Below are positions 50,699-62,107 of a DNA stretch of 64,000 nt, in pieces. The position numbers were made by a program, and so were the translations under genes. This stretch comes from Platycarya strobilacea (taxonomy: Eukaryota > Streptophyta > Magnoliopsida > Fagales > Juglandaceae): NCBI GenBank assembly GCA_036898215.1, contig CM072546.1:4774001-4838000 (forward strand), read 5' to 3'. A model generated the notes under the pieces. It was given only the letters and a program-made list of their open reading frames with translations. It was not told the origin of the DNA and made no database searches. Position 1 is the first letter of the stretch; each line of letters begins with the position of its first letter.

Positions 50699-51998
50699 GT
50701 GAGTTTAACATTATATATACAGATTTATTTATACTAAGTATATGCATGTTGACTAGGTTTTTTGTACATCCATTTATTAATATTCCCGATTGCATTGCTT
50801 GAGTTTATGATAATTGTAGGTTCATATTCTAGATTTTGATGGTGGAAATTCTTTGATGGTTTCTTTTCAAAATTTATTATGTATTATCATACATGGTGGA
50901 AATACTAGTGTGAAAATTGATTTTTCGTATGGGCGAGAGGGAGATTGTGCCCAAATAGAGTGCTCGCCAAAGAGGTATTATTGAGATAGTTTTATTTTGA
51001 TTCTTATTTTTGTTGCTTCTGAAAATTAAACTTGTAATCTTACCATCTCCATCTTATGTTTTTTGTCTTCCGTTATCATTCTTAGAATAAATAGCAAGGC
51101 ATAATCTTGCAAAATCCAATATTTTGTTCTATTGTTCCTTTTTTTTTTCATTCGTAGAATAAATTGCAAGAATAATCTTGTACATGTTAAACTATTATGT
51201 CCTATTGTGTTGTGCTTTTTTCTAGCCTCCAATAATTTTTATTCAAGCTCGACTGATAAATAACACTTCTGTAGTGTCTTATTTTATATTTGTTTATTGC
51301 ATAAAGTGCTTTCATTGTTTTCATACCTTTCATTTTTTGTATTCACTTTTTAATTTGTTAGGCCTATCTGGACATAAAACCGGTTCAGTAAATATTTAAT
51401 GTTTACATTTATTTAGTGGAAACATTAGTTTTAGCTTTTGCGTTTTGTCATTGCTTGCCATGAGTCACTGCTAACAGGGTATTTTCCAAATATCTTATGA
51501 CTGCTAGATATGGACAATAATTGATCGAAGTTATGTTTTTGGCAAATCTAGGGTTTTCAGATTTTAGATTAGGATTCATATGAACTTTTATTTTCAACCA
51601 TACAAGTGCCAACTTCTGGATTTGTTTTGTAGTGGAAAGTATCCTTATCTCTCTCATAGCTTGTTTCTCTATTATTATTTTTTATTTGTTTGTGATTTGA
51701 TGGTTTTTATGGTTTTTGCGATCTAAATGTTTTTTGAGTTATTGTGATGTGACTTGATTTTTGATCTAACTTGCAATTAGTAGAAACAAGAAAATAAAAT
51801 TCAGAAACTGGGTCGAAGATTGCATTTACAGTTTCCATTTTTCATTAAACATTTTTTCTTTCTCTTTATTTATTTTTATTTTTTTATAATTTAAGTGGGA
51901 TAGAGGAAGGGGGAATGAAAATCTAAACTTGTTTATGGCTTACAACTACAAAATATTGGTGGGTTTCTTAGATATCTTAACTTGACATCTACTTTCAG

Positions 51999-52475
51999 GT
52001 CAAAAAATCTGCATAAATGTTGATGATGCAATGAGAGAGCTTCCTAATGTTAAATTGGCAATGTACCCTTGCACATTTTTTGAAAAGCTTTCGAATGTAG
52101 AAAATTATTACAACTATTTTTTTCCAACCACAGAAATCAGAAGATATATGGATTAACCATTCTAAGGTAGTTCACCCAAAACCTCAAAGGAAAGACAACC
52201 TCTCTTAGAGAGCTATCCAAATGGTATTAGTCTTAAAAATATAGTCATTGAAGATATTTGTTTTTTTCTTAAGATTTATTCTATATTTTTCTACATTCCT
52301 TATTGCCTCTTCAAGTATTTAGATTTTCTTTCCTATCTTTTCTTGAATTTTACTCCCATTTATCTCGCTAATTTACTCATGTAACCCCTTGCTTGCAAAT
52401 TCTAGATGGTGGAAAACAGATAGGCTTAAAAGATTTTAGGCCATTAAAACCCTTCGGATCTAGTGAAATTAGGAG
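51999..52475 (+). pseudogene. Captured phototropin fragment (LOV2-kinase hinge) inside the CACTA element
   Basis: Three exon-like pieces in phototropin order. About 51999-52057: 'NVDDAMRELPNVKL', compare 'ENIDEAVRELPDANL'. 52134 to about 52230, after an AG acceptor: 'SEDIWINHSKVVHPKPQRKD', a stop, then 'RAIQMVL', compare 'PEDLWANHSKVVHPKPHRKD'. 52406-52475: 'GGKQIGLKDFRPLKPFGSS', compare 'SGEQIGLKHFRPVKPLGSG', the start of the kinase domain. The pieces are separated by intron-like sequence, so genomic DNA was captured. At least one stop interrupts the frame. The source is likely a PHOT1-type gene. The comparison sequences are from memory. Confidence 0.8.
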
Positions 52476-53338
52476 GTATGATGCTCTTTTCTATTTTTCC
52501 CATCAGTTTTGCGGCAATAATAACTATGGTATATTCACAAACTTAATGCCATGAAATTATCTTCTTTTGTGTGGCTGGAATTATATATTCATTGGGTTTA
52601 TTGAACTATCTTCTTAAGGAAAGACTTGATAGATGGATTTTTGTCTACCTTGTTTAGATGCAACTCGTAAACCCACATGGGTGTGTAGTTGATGATTATC
52701 CCATTTAACTGATCCTAGACCCATATCCCTTTTAAAATACACTAATCCTCAAAATAGTCAATATGTTCTGACTAATATGTTAAATCAATAATTTTATCAG
52801 TGAAATTTACAACATATTTTTATCTTGCTTCTTACTATCTATTTAATAACTCATTTTCATATTATTTATAGGTCAATTATTCCATTGGTTATTTTTTCTT
52901 TTTCTTTTTCTTTTTTATTCATTTAGTGCATTTTTCATGTTTAGTATTTGTGTTTATTTTTTTCCTTTCATGTCAAACCACTTAGAAATTGCTACTTATA
53001 TATATATATATATATATACATATTCTGTAATATATTTTTTGGTCGCAAATGCTTATTTCCTATGATGTTTACTGCAGCATATAAGTATTTTCGACCCCTG
53101 TTAACCATAGTTAGAACATTTTTTATAATGAAATCTCACACTTTTTGTAATAAAAAGAATCATCAGAAATAAAAGATTATTGATTTGTGCAGTGGTATCT
53201 TAAACCCTTTAATTTATCAGCCTAATCTTGTGAGTCTGCTATAGATGCATTTGGTGACAAAAACTTAATTCTGAAAGAAATATATGGTATTTGCCACAGA
53301 TAGACATGCAGGAAAATGCAGTTTTTGTTGTAGTGTAA

Positions 53339-55783
53339 TGTAGAGTTAGAGTTTAAATTCAGTATCTCTGCTCTAATCGATACCATGCGAAATCACCATG
53401 AAAAACTTAAACTAATATAAAAATATAAATTTTATTATTTATTTTATATCTTAATAAAGCTTAATATTATATAATGACTAAAAATATGGCATCTAATGTT
53501 AAGCAAATGTACTTTTCCCAGTTAACTTATTTAATTCTTGGAAAACCTTAATGGTTGTCATCATTTTGAAAAGCATAACACAAGGCTAGCTTACTATCCA
53601 TTGGTTTTCTTTAATTTGTCCACTATTTAATTAATTTATACTTTAAATATATATTATATATAATTAATGCTCGTTTAACATATGCTTAAATGAATAAAGT
53701 GGCCGATTGATTACCGACTATTGGCTTCTGCTTTGCCTTATATAGAGACCATGTTTACTCTAATGGCATCTGCACCACTAAAACTAAAAAATTGAAAGTA
53801 ACAAATTGCAGTAACCCTGAGTTCTACTGGCTTTCACTTTCAGGAATATTTTGTTGATATCCAACGTCGAGTACATTAGTGCATGTAAAGAAAAATAATA
53901 TTTATAATTATGAAGTATGCAAGTGTAAAATAATTATATACAAGATTAATGTAAAAAAAAATTAATATTTTAATAATCGATCTTACTTTTTCTTAAAATG
54001 ATTATGTAATATTTATACATTCTACAACTATGTATATTATTATTCATTCTTTCGCTTGGTGCTCGATCGGCTAAGGTGAATTGCATTTCTCTAACTTGGT
54101 GAGGCGGCGAGTCGGTTAATTAGCCATGCATTTCTCTAGCAATTTTTTTTTTTTTTTTAACTTTTTTGAACAATAAAGATTTATATATAAATGTTGTAAA
54201 TGGGACCGTGCCACGTACGTGCTTCATGACTTTAAAGCGATCGACTTCCATGGAACCTGCCTCACAAATTATAGTACTGCTAGAGTAGGAATTCATTTGA
54301 GAAGCTTTGGAATACAGTTGTATTCATGATCTTTGACACATTAGGAATTGGTATTAATGGTACGGTACAGAATCCAGCCTTATAAATTAAACAACACAAA
54401 AAAGATATACCTATAACCCAACACGTTACGCCCTAGCGCTTCTTCAGGACCAAAAAGCTTATAATTATTATAAATCAAAATCACATAGTGCGCGGCGCCC
54501 AACCATATATCCATATATATCATCAAAAGCATGTCTTTCTGTAACATACTATAGTATTAAAAATGGTCATGAATATACGGCTTCTCTGCATCCGTAATGG
54601 AGATAAAATGGCTATAAAGTCCAAGACATCTGTCGACTTTTACCCTTTTCCTACGAATGTATATATTATATAATATTGTGTGTCACAGACCTGGCAGTAC
54701 TGATTTGTATGTATAGAGCCTCCAAGCAGGTGCCATATCTTAGAAGAGCTGTTGACTGATCGTGATCGAAAAGATCATAATAGGTCATATTCAAGGGAAG
54801 AACTGATCAGCATAAAGAATCATCATAATTTTCTATGTATGGAGACATCGATCCATTGACAAGACATTGCGGTGGGGAAGCCACGAAACAAGTCATGATA
54901 ATTGAACAACTTATTATATATCCAGAATATATAGCTGCCCACCAGACAAGAGTCATGATATATATTTCGACAAATAATATCCGTAAGAAGCTACCACTAT
55001 TTATAGCTTCTCAGGAAAAAGACCTACTTTTATTTTTTGTTTTACGAGGTAAAAATATTACAAAAACTTCCCTACAATTCTTGTCTCCAAAAAACTCCTA
55101 TTAATTAAAAGTGTATGTAGATATAATTATGATTGTTCATGAATGATGATTATAATTAGGAGAAGTACCGCAGAGTACGTAGAGTAAATTGAATTCAATT
55201 CCGTCTTTCCTGATCTTTTGAAGGAATGTATATTAATCATATATTTAGCGTAATTATATCCCCGATCGAGGAATAATTATATTCAAGGTTCGTCTGGATT
55301 TTTTTATTATCAGAAATTACCAAAATTAAGATCACGTCATGGCTTAAATTGTATGGATATACGTACGTTTAGTTGACCAGTAAAGGGTTTGATCTTGATG
55401 TATACGTTAGTCGATACTAATTAGTAAGTTGTATGAATAATGTTAAGAATTAACTAATTAGTAAATTCCCAACAATTTTTGCCATGAATAGATTTCCTCG
55501 CGTCGGATCCATTATATTTAACGATGGGAATTGAATGAAAGGTCAATTGCTGGTAAAGTTTATCGTATGTACACACATGATCTGTGGCCAAGATGGCTTC
55601 GTACCCACTGGTTGGCCCTCACCCTAAAACAGGGAAATCATATTGGAAAATGCAATTTCGCCACTTACTTCCATTGTATTTTGACTTCTTTTATGATGTA
55701 CATCATTGAATTGGATAAACGCTAGCTAGCAGTATCAACAGCAGCAGGACATATAGGCTATGCGTACATAGTAATTATATCAA
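53339..55783. other. Intergenic, no gene recognised
   Basis: AT-rich DNA with a T-run at about 54145-54160. Open frames at 54835-55104 and 55531-55725 show no known family. A 19-bp sequence, cttggtgctcgatcggcta, near 54057 recurs near 56574. Confidence 0.45.
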
Positions 55784-55797
55784 AGAGTACTGTAAAT

Positions 55798-55889
55798 CTA
55801 TGATCAAGAGGTAGCCTGATGGCATATGACTCGATTTTTTTAATGAAAAATCTGGGTTCGAAATCCTCCACCCTTTTATATAAAAAAAT
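55798..55889 (+). mobile_element. Short tRNA-derived SINE with target-site duplication
   Basis: A 92-bp insert with a box-A-like 'gtagcctgatgg' (about 55811-55822) and a box-B-like 'gggttcgaaatcc' (about 55853-55865), about 40 bp apart. It ends in 'ttttatataaaaaaat'. It is flanked by 14-bp direct repeats agagtaYtgtaaat (55784-55797 and 55890-55903) differing at one base. No cloverleaf is kept, so it is not a tRNA gene. Confidence 0.65.
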
Positions 55890-55903
55890 AGAGTATTGTA
55901 AAT

Positions 55904-56168
55904 CCTCCTTATTATATATGTATATATATAATGATCATGATCATGGTTTACAAAAAACAAAACTAGTGAAAAATACAATCTTGATCATGATGATCATGAT
56001 TTACTCCGCTCGCGAAGTACAAGAAGTTCTTTAAGATAAACCAGTACAATCTTGAAAGTACTAAATATGAAGTTTGAGAATGAAAAGCACTAATCTTACG
56101 GAAGTGTTGAGCATTTTGAATGATCACTGCATTTTTTAAAGATGTCTCAATTTTAGAACTTAAAAATG

Positions 56169-56208
<40 letters not shown>

Positions 56209-56808
56209 CCATGAGTCTAGCTAGTGGCTTGAGGATTGTCATCACATTTGTTTTAAATGGAGGTGTTAATAAAATGGGTCCTAATTAATACGCATATATG
56301 TACGTTATATTTTCACGTTTTTATATTAAAAGCCTTGCAAATATTTATTTGAAGACACTGCAATAATTAGACATCATTTAAAGATATCATTAAATTTCTT
56401 AGACCATTTTAGGCACAAATTGGAAATAGTTGTTTTAGGCAGGAATCTGTCCAAACACATTTAAAGAGAACTGGAACAGAAGAAAAAGTAATGGAATTAA
56501 TGGCCCACTTTGAGAAATAACATGCCCACTAAAATCATCTTGATTCATCAATACGCGGACTGCCTCAGCTAGCTTGGTGCTCGATCGGCTAGGAAAAATG
56601 TATACGGAAGGACTACTATACCCGGAACCACCCGTTGTCTATGGTGGTGGGTCGGAGCTAGCAAATATATAAAAAAACTATTGTAATCGCTTGTGGGGGG
56701 GATTTGACTTGTATAGCGTATGGGCCATGCCCACTAGCTTGGTCAACTTGGCGAGGACTTGAAAGACCGACGAAAAGATCGGCCACGAGGAAACGCAGGA
56801 CAAGTACG
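55904..56808. other. Intergenic and distal promoter of the NPF gene
   Basis: Contains a long (AT)n tract at about 56171-56205 and the second copy of cttggtgctcgatcggcta near 56574. The segment just upstream of 56810 is less AT-rich and probably belongs to the NPF promoter. Confidence 0.4.
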
Positions 56809-56809
56809 T

Positions 56810-56818
56810 TATAAATAC
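56810..56818 (+). promoter_or_regulatory. Candidate TATA box of the NPF transporter gene
   Basis: 'ttataaatac' lies 215-225 bp upstream of the start codon. Start of transcription near 56845 would give a leader of about 190 nt. Confidence 0.6.
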
Positions 56819-57033
56819 GAGGTTTGCTCCCTCGTTAACTTGTCCCAAAATCGCCAGAGATCAGTAGTATAACTAGGCTTAGGCAAAGATCGAGAGGGGC
56901 TTTGGATTTCAACAATAAATACCCTTTAGTTCTTTAGAGTGAGGTTGTGAAAGAGACAGAAAAATATTAGCATCGTGCAGTAGTTATATATAACAAAGAG
57001 GAGAGAAAAGGGCAAGGAGATCAAAAGACAAAA

Positions 57034-57158
57034 ATGAACCTCAAAGGAGATCATTCAATGCCTGCCGCGTCTACGGTGGAGGAGACGTCTGTTGATTGGA
57101 GAGGCAGACCCTGCAAGCGTAATAAGCATGGCGGAATGACTTCTGCTATTTTTGTCCT

Positions 57159-57210
<52 letters not shown>

Positions 57211-57806
57211 GATCGAGCATGAATATTCACATTGTTTAACCTAACCTCATGTCCTACTATAGTCTATAATAATAATATGTATCGGTTGGCCATTTTGTTA
57301 TCCAAAAACCTCTGATCTGTCTGCGCTTAAAGTTGAAGTACGATTCAATGTTAACTATATTTTAGGTGAAGTGTGGTACTACTATATATAGTGTCAATAA
57401 TTCTATAATCGAAGCAATACATTTTGGTCTTTACAATTTAACGATATAAATTAATCTTAATAGATCTCGTTCCCTTCATTTTAATATTCTATTCTTGGGA
57501 TTAAATAACATGTATATATATGATGGATCGCCGTGGCCGGTGACACAGGTCTCCAAGCTTTTGAGATGATGGCAATTGCTGCAGTTGGGAACAACCTGAT
57601 AACTTATGTCTTCAATGAGATGCACTTTCCTCTGTCAAAGTCTGCAAACATAGTAACAAACTTTATAGGGACAGTCTTCCTCCTCTCACTCCTTGGTGGG
57701 TTCCTCGCAGATTCTTATCTTGGGAGCTTTCGGACCATGTTGATCTTTGGCTTTGTGGAGCTCTCTGTAAGTCCTTTCTGATCTGACAATATCTGATCTC
57801 CTTTTC

Positions 57807-57841
<35 letters not shown>

Positions 57842-60662
57842 TGCTAAATATTCTTAATTTCCATATTCAAGATTATAATTTTTTTTCTCTCTCTCTGTCT
57901 CTGTCTCTGTCTCGCTCGATCTCAATCTCTGTAAAATTATGCAATAAATTCTGATAAAAAAATAATAATAATCTCTATAAAATACAAAGAATGTTTTAAT
58001 TTGCTGATCTTACTGGGGGAAAAAGAGAGAATATTCTTCAAGAAAGTTAATTATGATCTTGATAATATATTCATTTCAACATACAATAATTAAGAGAGAG
58101 AAAAAGATAAGTTGGAGTATTTCTGGGATAACATAGTTTAGTAGTTCTAATTATTAATGTTGCAGGGTTTTATACTACTTTCCGTTCAAGCCCATCTTCC
58201 AGAATTAAGGCCACCAAAGTGCAACATGATGTTGGAGGGATCAGTTGGCCACTCATGTGTGGAGGCAAAGGGCTACAGGTCTTTGATATTCTTCGTTGCA
58301 CTCTACTTGGTGGCTTTAGGAAGTGGGTGTCTAAAACCAAACATAATATCTCATGGGGCTGATCAATTCAGAAAAGATGATTTCAAGCAATCCAGAATAC
58401 TCTCCTCTTATTTCAACGCCGCCTACTTTGCTTTCTGCATGGGGGAGCTTATCGCGCTTACCCTTCTCGTTTGGGTCCAAACACATTCTGGGATGGATGT
58501 TGGATTTGGAGTCTCAGCAGCCGCCATGGCAGTCGGATTGGTCAGCTTGATTCTTGGCACGCTTGTTTACCGGAACACACCGCCCAGCGGAAGTATCTTC
58601 ACCCCTGTCGCTCAAGTAATCTTGCTTTACCTCTTTTTTTTTTTTTTAAGAACTGTTATTTGATGGACTTTATGGGATTTCTTTTTCTTTAATTACTTTT
58701 TGATACTTTCGAAGCCTTTTCTTCTTCTACGTTAATATTCCTTAATTAAATTCCAGTTTTGATAGGCATTATATTTTTGTAATCTGTTGTCGGCCAATTG
58801 TTTATGATAAATTGATTCTTAAAATGGTAAATCGAAAAGGCAAAAAGGATAAAAGTTGTCAATCCTGATAGAACAAGATTTTCTTTTTGTCCGTTCTTTT
58901 TTCACAATCGTTCTGTTCGCTGTGACTCTGATTATCTCTCTTGGTCCAATTTACAACAATCTCGTCATTTATGGCCGGGAGGATGTATACACTCTAATAT
59001 CACCATTCAGAAAAATCACTATAAAAAAAAAGGTTTTGTGATAAAATAATTATGATGAAAAGACTATTTAGTATTTATGATTAATTTTAATTATAAATAA
59101 TTCTTTTATTATAATTAATTGATTATAAATAAATAATTTTCAGGATGATATTACGAAGTTCATCTGATCGGCCTCTATCCCACCATTTTTATAAAAAAGA
59201 AAAAAATGAGAATATTTGGCAGCGACCTCTAGCTAGCTATACTGGTTAATTAGTTTATTAAATGCTAATTACAAGTTAATGCGTTAATATATATTTATAT
59301 ATATACACACACTTTTATTTGTCTTTCCTCAGATTATTATATTAATGCCTGCAGGTTCTAGTTGCTGCATTCACAAAAAGAAAGCAAATCTGCCCTTCAA
59401 ATACAGGGATGCTTCATGGAAACCATAACAATGTGCCGAACCATCATGTTCTTGCCATGTCACCTAATAACATCAGTGCTAATCTCCTCCATACCGATAA
59501 GTTCAGGTTAGGAAATCCATTAATCTGATACCCGAGTACTATTGGTAGTCAAATCACTGGTCCCTAAAAGATTATGATCAAAAGTTGTCGAATCCAATAA
59601 TGAATGTTGACAGTACTGGCCGGTTTTTCTAGATCAAGATATATTGCCCGGCATGAGACCAGGATATATAAAGGATTCATGAAATGGTTCAAATTTAAAC
59701 ATAATTAATTTTAGTGTTTATTTTTATTAATATGCACATGATATTAATTAGGAAATCGCAGGTTCCTTGACAAGGCTTGCATAAAAATTGAAGACGGAAG
59801 TCGGAGGAGGGAAAGTCCATGGAAGTTATGTACGGTGGCCCAAGTCGAGCAAGTGAAGATAATTATCTCAGTTATTCCCATATTTGCCTGCACCATAATT
59901 TTCAACACCATTTTAGCACAACTCCAGACGTTCTCAGTCCAACAAGGAAGCGCAATGAACACCCGGATCGCAAGAAACTTCAACATCCCTCCAGCCTCGC
60001 TTCAATCCATTCCTTACATTATGCTAATTTTTCTTGTCCCTCTTTATGAAACTGCCTTTGTACCACTTGCTCGAAAATTCACTGGAAAAGACTCGGGAAT
60101 CTCGCCTCTTCAAAGGGTGGGCGTAGGGCTGTTTATCGCTACTTTCTCTATGGTTTCGGCTGCAATAGTTGAGAAGAAGAGAAGAAACTCAGCTATTCAC
60201 TTGAATGAGACACTCTCCATCTTTTGGATTGCCCCACAGTTTCTCGTCTTTGGCCTGTCCGAGATGTTTACTGCTGTGGGGCTAATAGAGTTTTTTTACA
60301 AGCAGTCCGTTGAAGGGATGCAATCCTTTCTAACTGCAATGACTTACTGCTCATACTCATTTGGGTTCTATTTGAGCTCTCTCCTTGTTTCTCTAGTGAA
60401 CAAAATAACCTCAACCTCTGCTGGTGGTGGCTGGCTAAGTGAAAATGACCTCAACAAGAACAGGTTGGATCTTTTTTATTGGTTGTTAGCTGCCCTCAGC
60501 CTCATCAACTTCTTCGCTTACCTTTACTTGTCTAAATGGTACTCTTATAATCCATCAGTGTTATGCACTCGACAAGATGATCATCAGCCATATGGACTAG
60601 AAGACCCTGAAAACCACAAGTTCACCTCAAAGCAAGTTGGTGCTGACAATATTTTACCTTAA
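57034..60662 (+). CDS. NRT1/PTR family (NPF4.3/NPF4.4-type) membrane transporter
   Basis: Five exons: 57034-57160, 57549-57766, 58166-58615, 59355-59506, 59762-60662 (TAA). All are GT-AG with consistent phase, giving 615 residues and about 12 hydrophobic segments. The sequence follows the NPF4.3/4.4 subgroup closely: 'VDWRGRPCKRNKHGGM', 'ANIVTNFIGTVFLLSLLGGF', 'ALGSGCLKPNIISHGADQF', 'VWVQTHSGMDVGFGVSAAAM', 'RFLDKACIKIEDGS' and 'ENDLNKNRLDLFYWLLA'. The family moves nitrate, peptides, hormones or other metabolites, usually with protons. Two usual NPF features are missing. The first-helix ExxE[R/K] motif reads QAFEM (residues 45-49). The conserved Pro between helices 10 and 11 is Val499 ('YKQSVEGMQ'). 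Substrate and activity are therefore uncertain. Intron 1 begins with a CT microsatellite. Confidence 0.94.
57162..57207. repeat. (CT)n microsatellite abutting the 5' splice site of NPF intron 1
   Basis: After exon end 'tttgtcctag' (57160), the intron starts G-T-C-T-C-T and continues as an uninterrupted CT tract of about 23 units, so the donor site is part of the repeat. Confidence 0.9.
57815..57840. repeat. (AT)n microsatellite in NPF intron 2
   Basis: A TA dinucleotide run lies shortly after the exon 2 donor, followed by CT-rich sequence near 57890-57915. Confidence 0.8.
59017..59145. mobile_element. Possible MITE relic in NPF intron 3
   Basis: Begins CACTATAAAAAAAAAGG, like the reverse-complemented end of the 44021 MITE. 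It continues with similar AT-rich sequence such as 'gattaattttaattataaat' and is partly self-complementary. The second terminus is not clear. Confidence 0.35.
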
Positions 60663-61562
60663 GTTACAGTCTTTGACTTAGGCCTATTTCTTACTCGTGT
60701 ATGTATTGAAAGAAAAGTAAACCCTAGACGGATAACTACTGAATGGTCTTAGACCCACTAGTTAGATGCACCTGCTTGGTTGATAAAATTGCCTTTTCCT
60801 TGAGTTGATCATTCCAAAGGCTCTATAACGAAGTTAGTCCAAAGCCCATGAACCAGATCAAGATGCAGTGCACGCTCCTAGTCCTCATGATCCCTTTTAC
60901 TTCTTTAGTGTCTCTCAGTACTGGTCATGCATGTGTAAGGAGGACCTCTTTCTCATTTTTCTTTATGGTAAAGGAAGATGTAAGTGGTGGGGTCGTGCTT
61001 TAATTCTCTGCTTTAGTTAGTTATATAAAAAAAAAGGAAGGGTCCTTTAAAAGCAGATGTGATCTCTTTTGATGTGATTCATGAATATGGAAGATATTAT
61101 TGCATCTAAGCTTTCAAGGTCCAAAAACGAATATATATATATATATATATGTATGTTTGTATTTATGTATGTATATATGTATGAACTATGTATATGAGAA
61201 ATATTGAATCTCACACGTTTTCTTGTCTTCTTTGTGATCATTCTGAACAAATAAGCATGTCCCCTACATGTTTGTTGATGGAGCTAGGTCCTCCGCTGCA
61301 ATTGCCAATATCAATATGCCTCAATATCCTCCCACCACGACTGACTACGAGACTGTAGTTTCCATTATGTATACTTGCCATCCTTATGTTTGGGAAAAGA
61401 CTGATGGTCCCGAAAAGAAACAGAAGTTACCAACAAAAGTTGGGCCCCATTTATCTACTATTGAGTATAATATAAGTCAATGATCAAGTCATGGCTTAAG
61501 CATTCAATTCATAGCTCTAATCATGACTAGTATGACTTAAGTACCAAAGAATAATGCTTATC

Positions 61563-61605
<43 letters not shown>

Positions 61606-62107
61606 CACACATTTGCTTCATTGGTACCAACGGTGGCAGTTGCCGAACTGCTATTGGGTTAGCCATTTTCGTTATTACTTTCGAGTCCGATGGACTATTG
61701 TTGTAGAATCCATTAATAGCATTCAAGGTTAAACATAACTCCTAGATAATTACCAAAATACGAAGTTCTCTTCTCCTTTCATTTTTTCTTCTTTCTTTTT
61801 TCTTTTGAGCATGGTCAGGGCCATATATATATATATAAAAAATATATATATATAACTTTTCCCATTGTGATTTGATTGGCTCAAAAGCGCCTTTTATTGG
61901 GAGAGCACCGGCCGCCTCCCTCTAATTTAAAAAGAAGACGGAAAATTCTTTAAGAGTCATTAACCAAAAATATCGACCTAGCTTAAAAATTGCATTACAG
62001 GTTACTATGGAAGTTAATATATAGGAGATGTCACATTTTGCAAAATTAAGTTACTAGATTGTTCTTATAGATCGATGCTAATTAAATAGACTTGTTAATT
62101 CATTTAC
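60663..62107. other. NPF 3' flank, no further gene recognised
   Basis: Expected 3' UTR of the NPF gene, then AT-rich DNA with (AT)n tracts near 61131-61150, 61568-61595 and 61826-61850 and an (AC)n run near 61598-61611. A 71-codon frame at 61268-61483 has no recognisable similarity. Confidence 0.45.

Larger units (their letters stand above)
48428..53335. mobile_element. Non-autonomous CACTA transposon carrying MLO and phototropin fragments
   Basis: The left end CACTACAAAAAAAA and right end TTGTTGTAGTG form CACTACAA inverted termini. They are flanked by the 3-bp target duplication TAA (48425-48427 and 53336-53338). The left subterminal region repeats motifs such as 'ttgtcacaaaa', 'gtcacatgtcag' and 'atcgtcacaaaa'; the right has 'ttgccacagatagacatgca'. 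The 4.9-kb interior lacks a recognisable transposase. It contains an intact-looking MLO exon (50624-50698), three phototropin pieces (51999-52475), a leader-like CT-rich stretch (48960-49150) and a 279-bp-offset direct repeat (49280-49676). An (AT)n tract lies at about 52998-53019. Confidence 0.87.

Noticed and set aside
55798..55889. Functional tRNA gene (box A and B present)
   Set aside because: No acceptor stem or anticodon arm can be folded, and the insert has target duplications, so it is a SINE.
61268..61483. 71-codon plus-strand frame downstream of the NPF gene
   Set aside because: No known domain, no convincing splice partners; compatible with a chance open frame.
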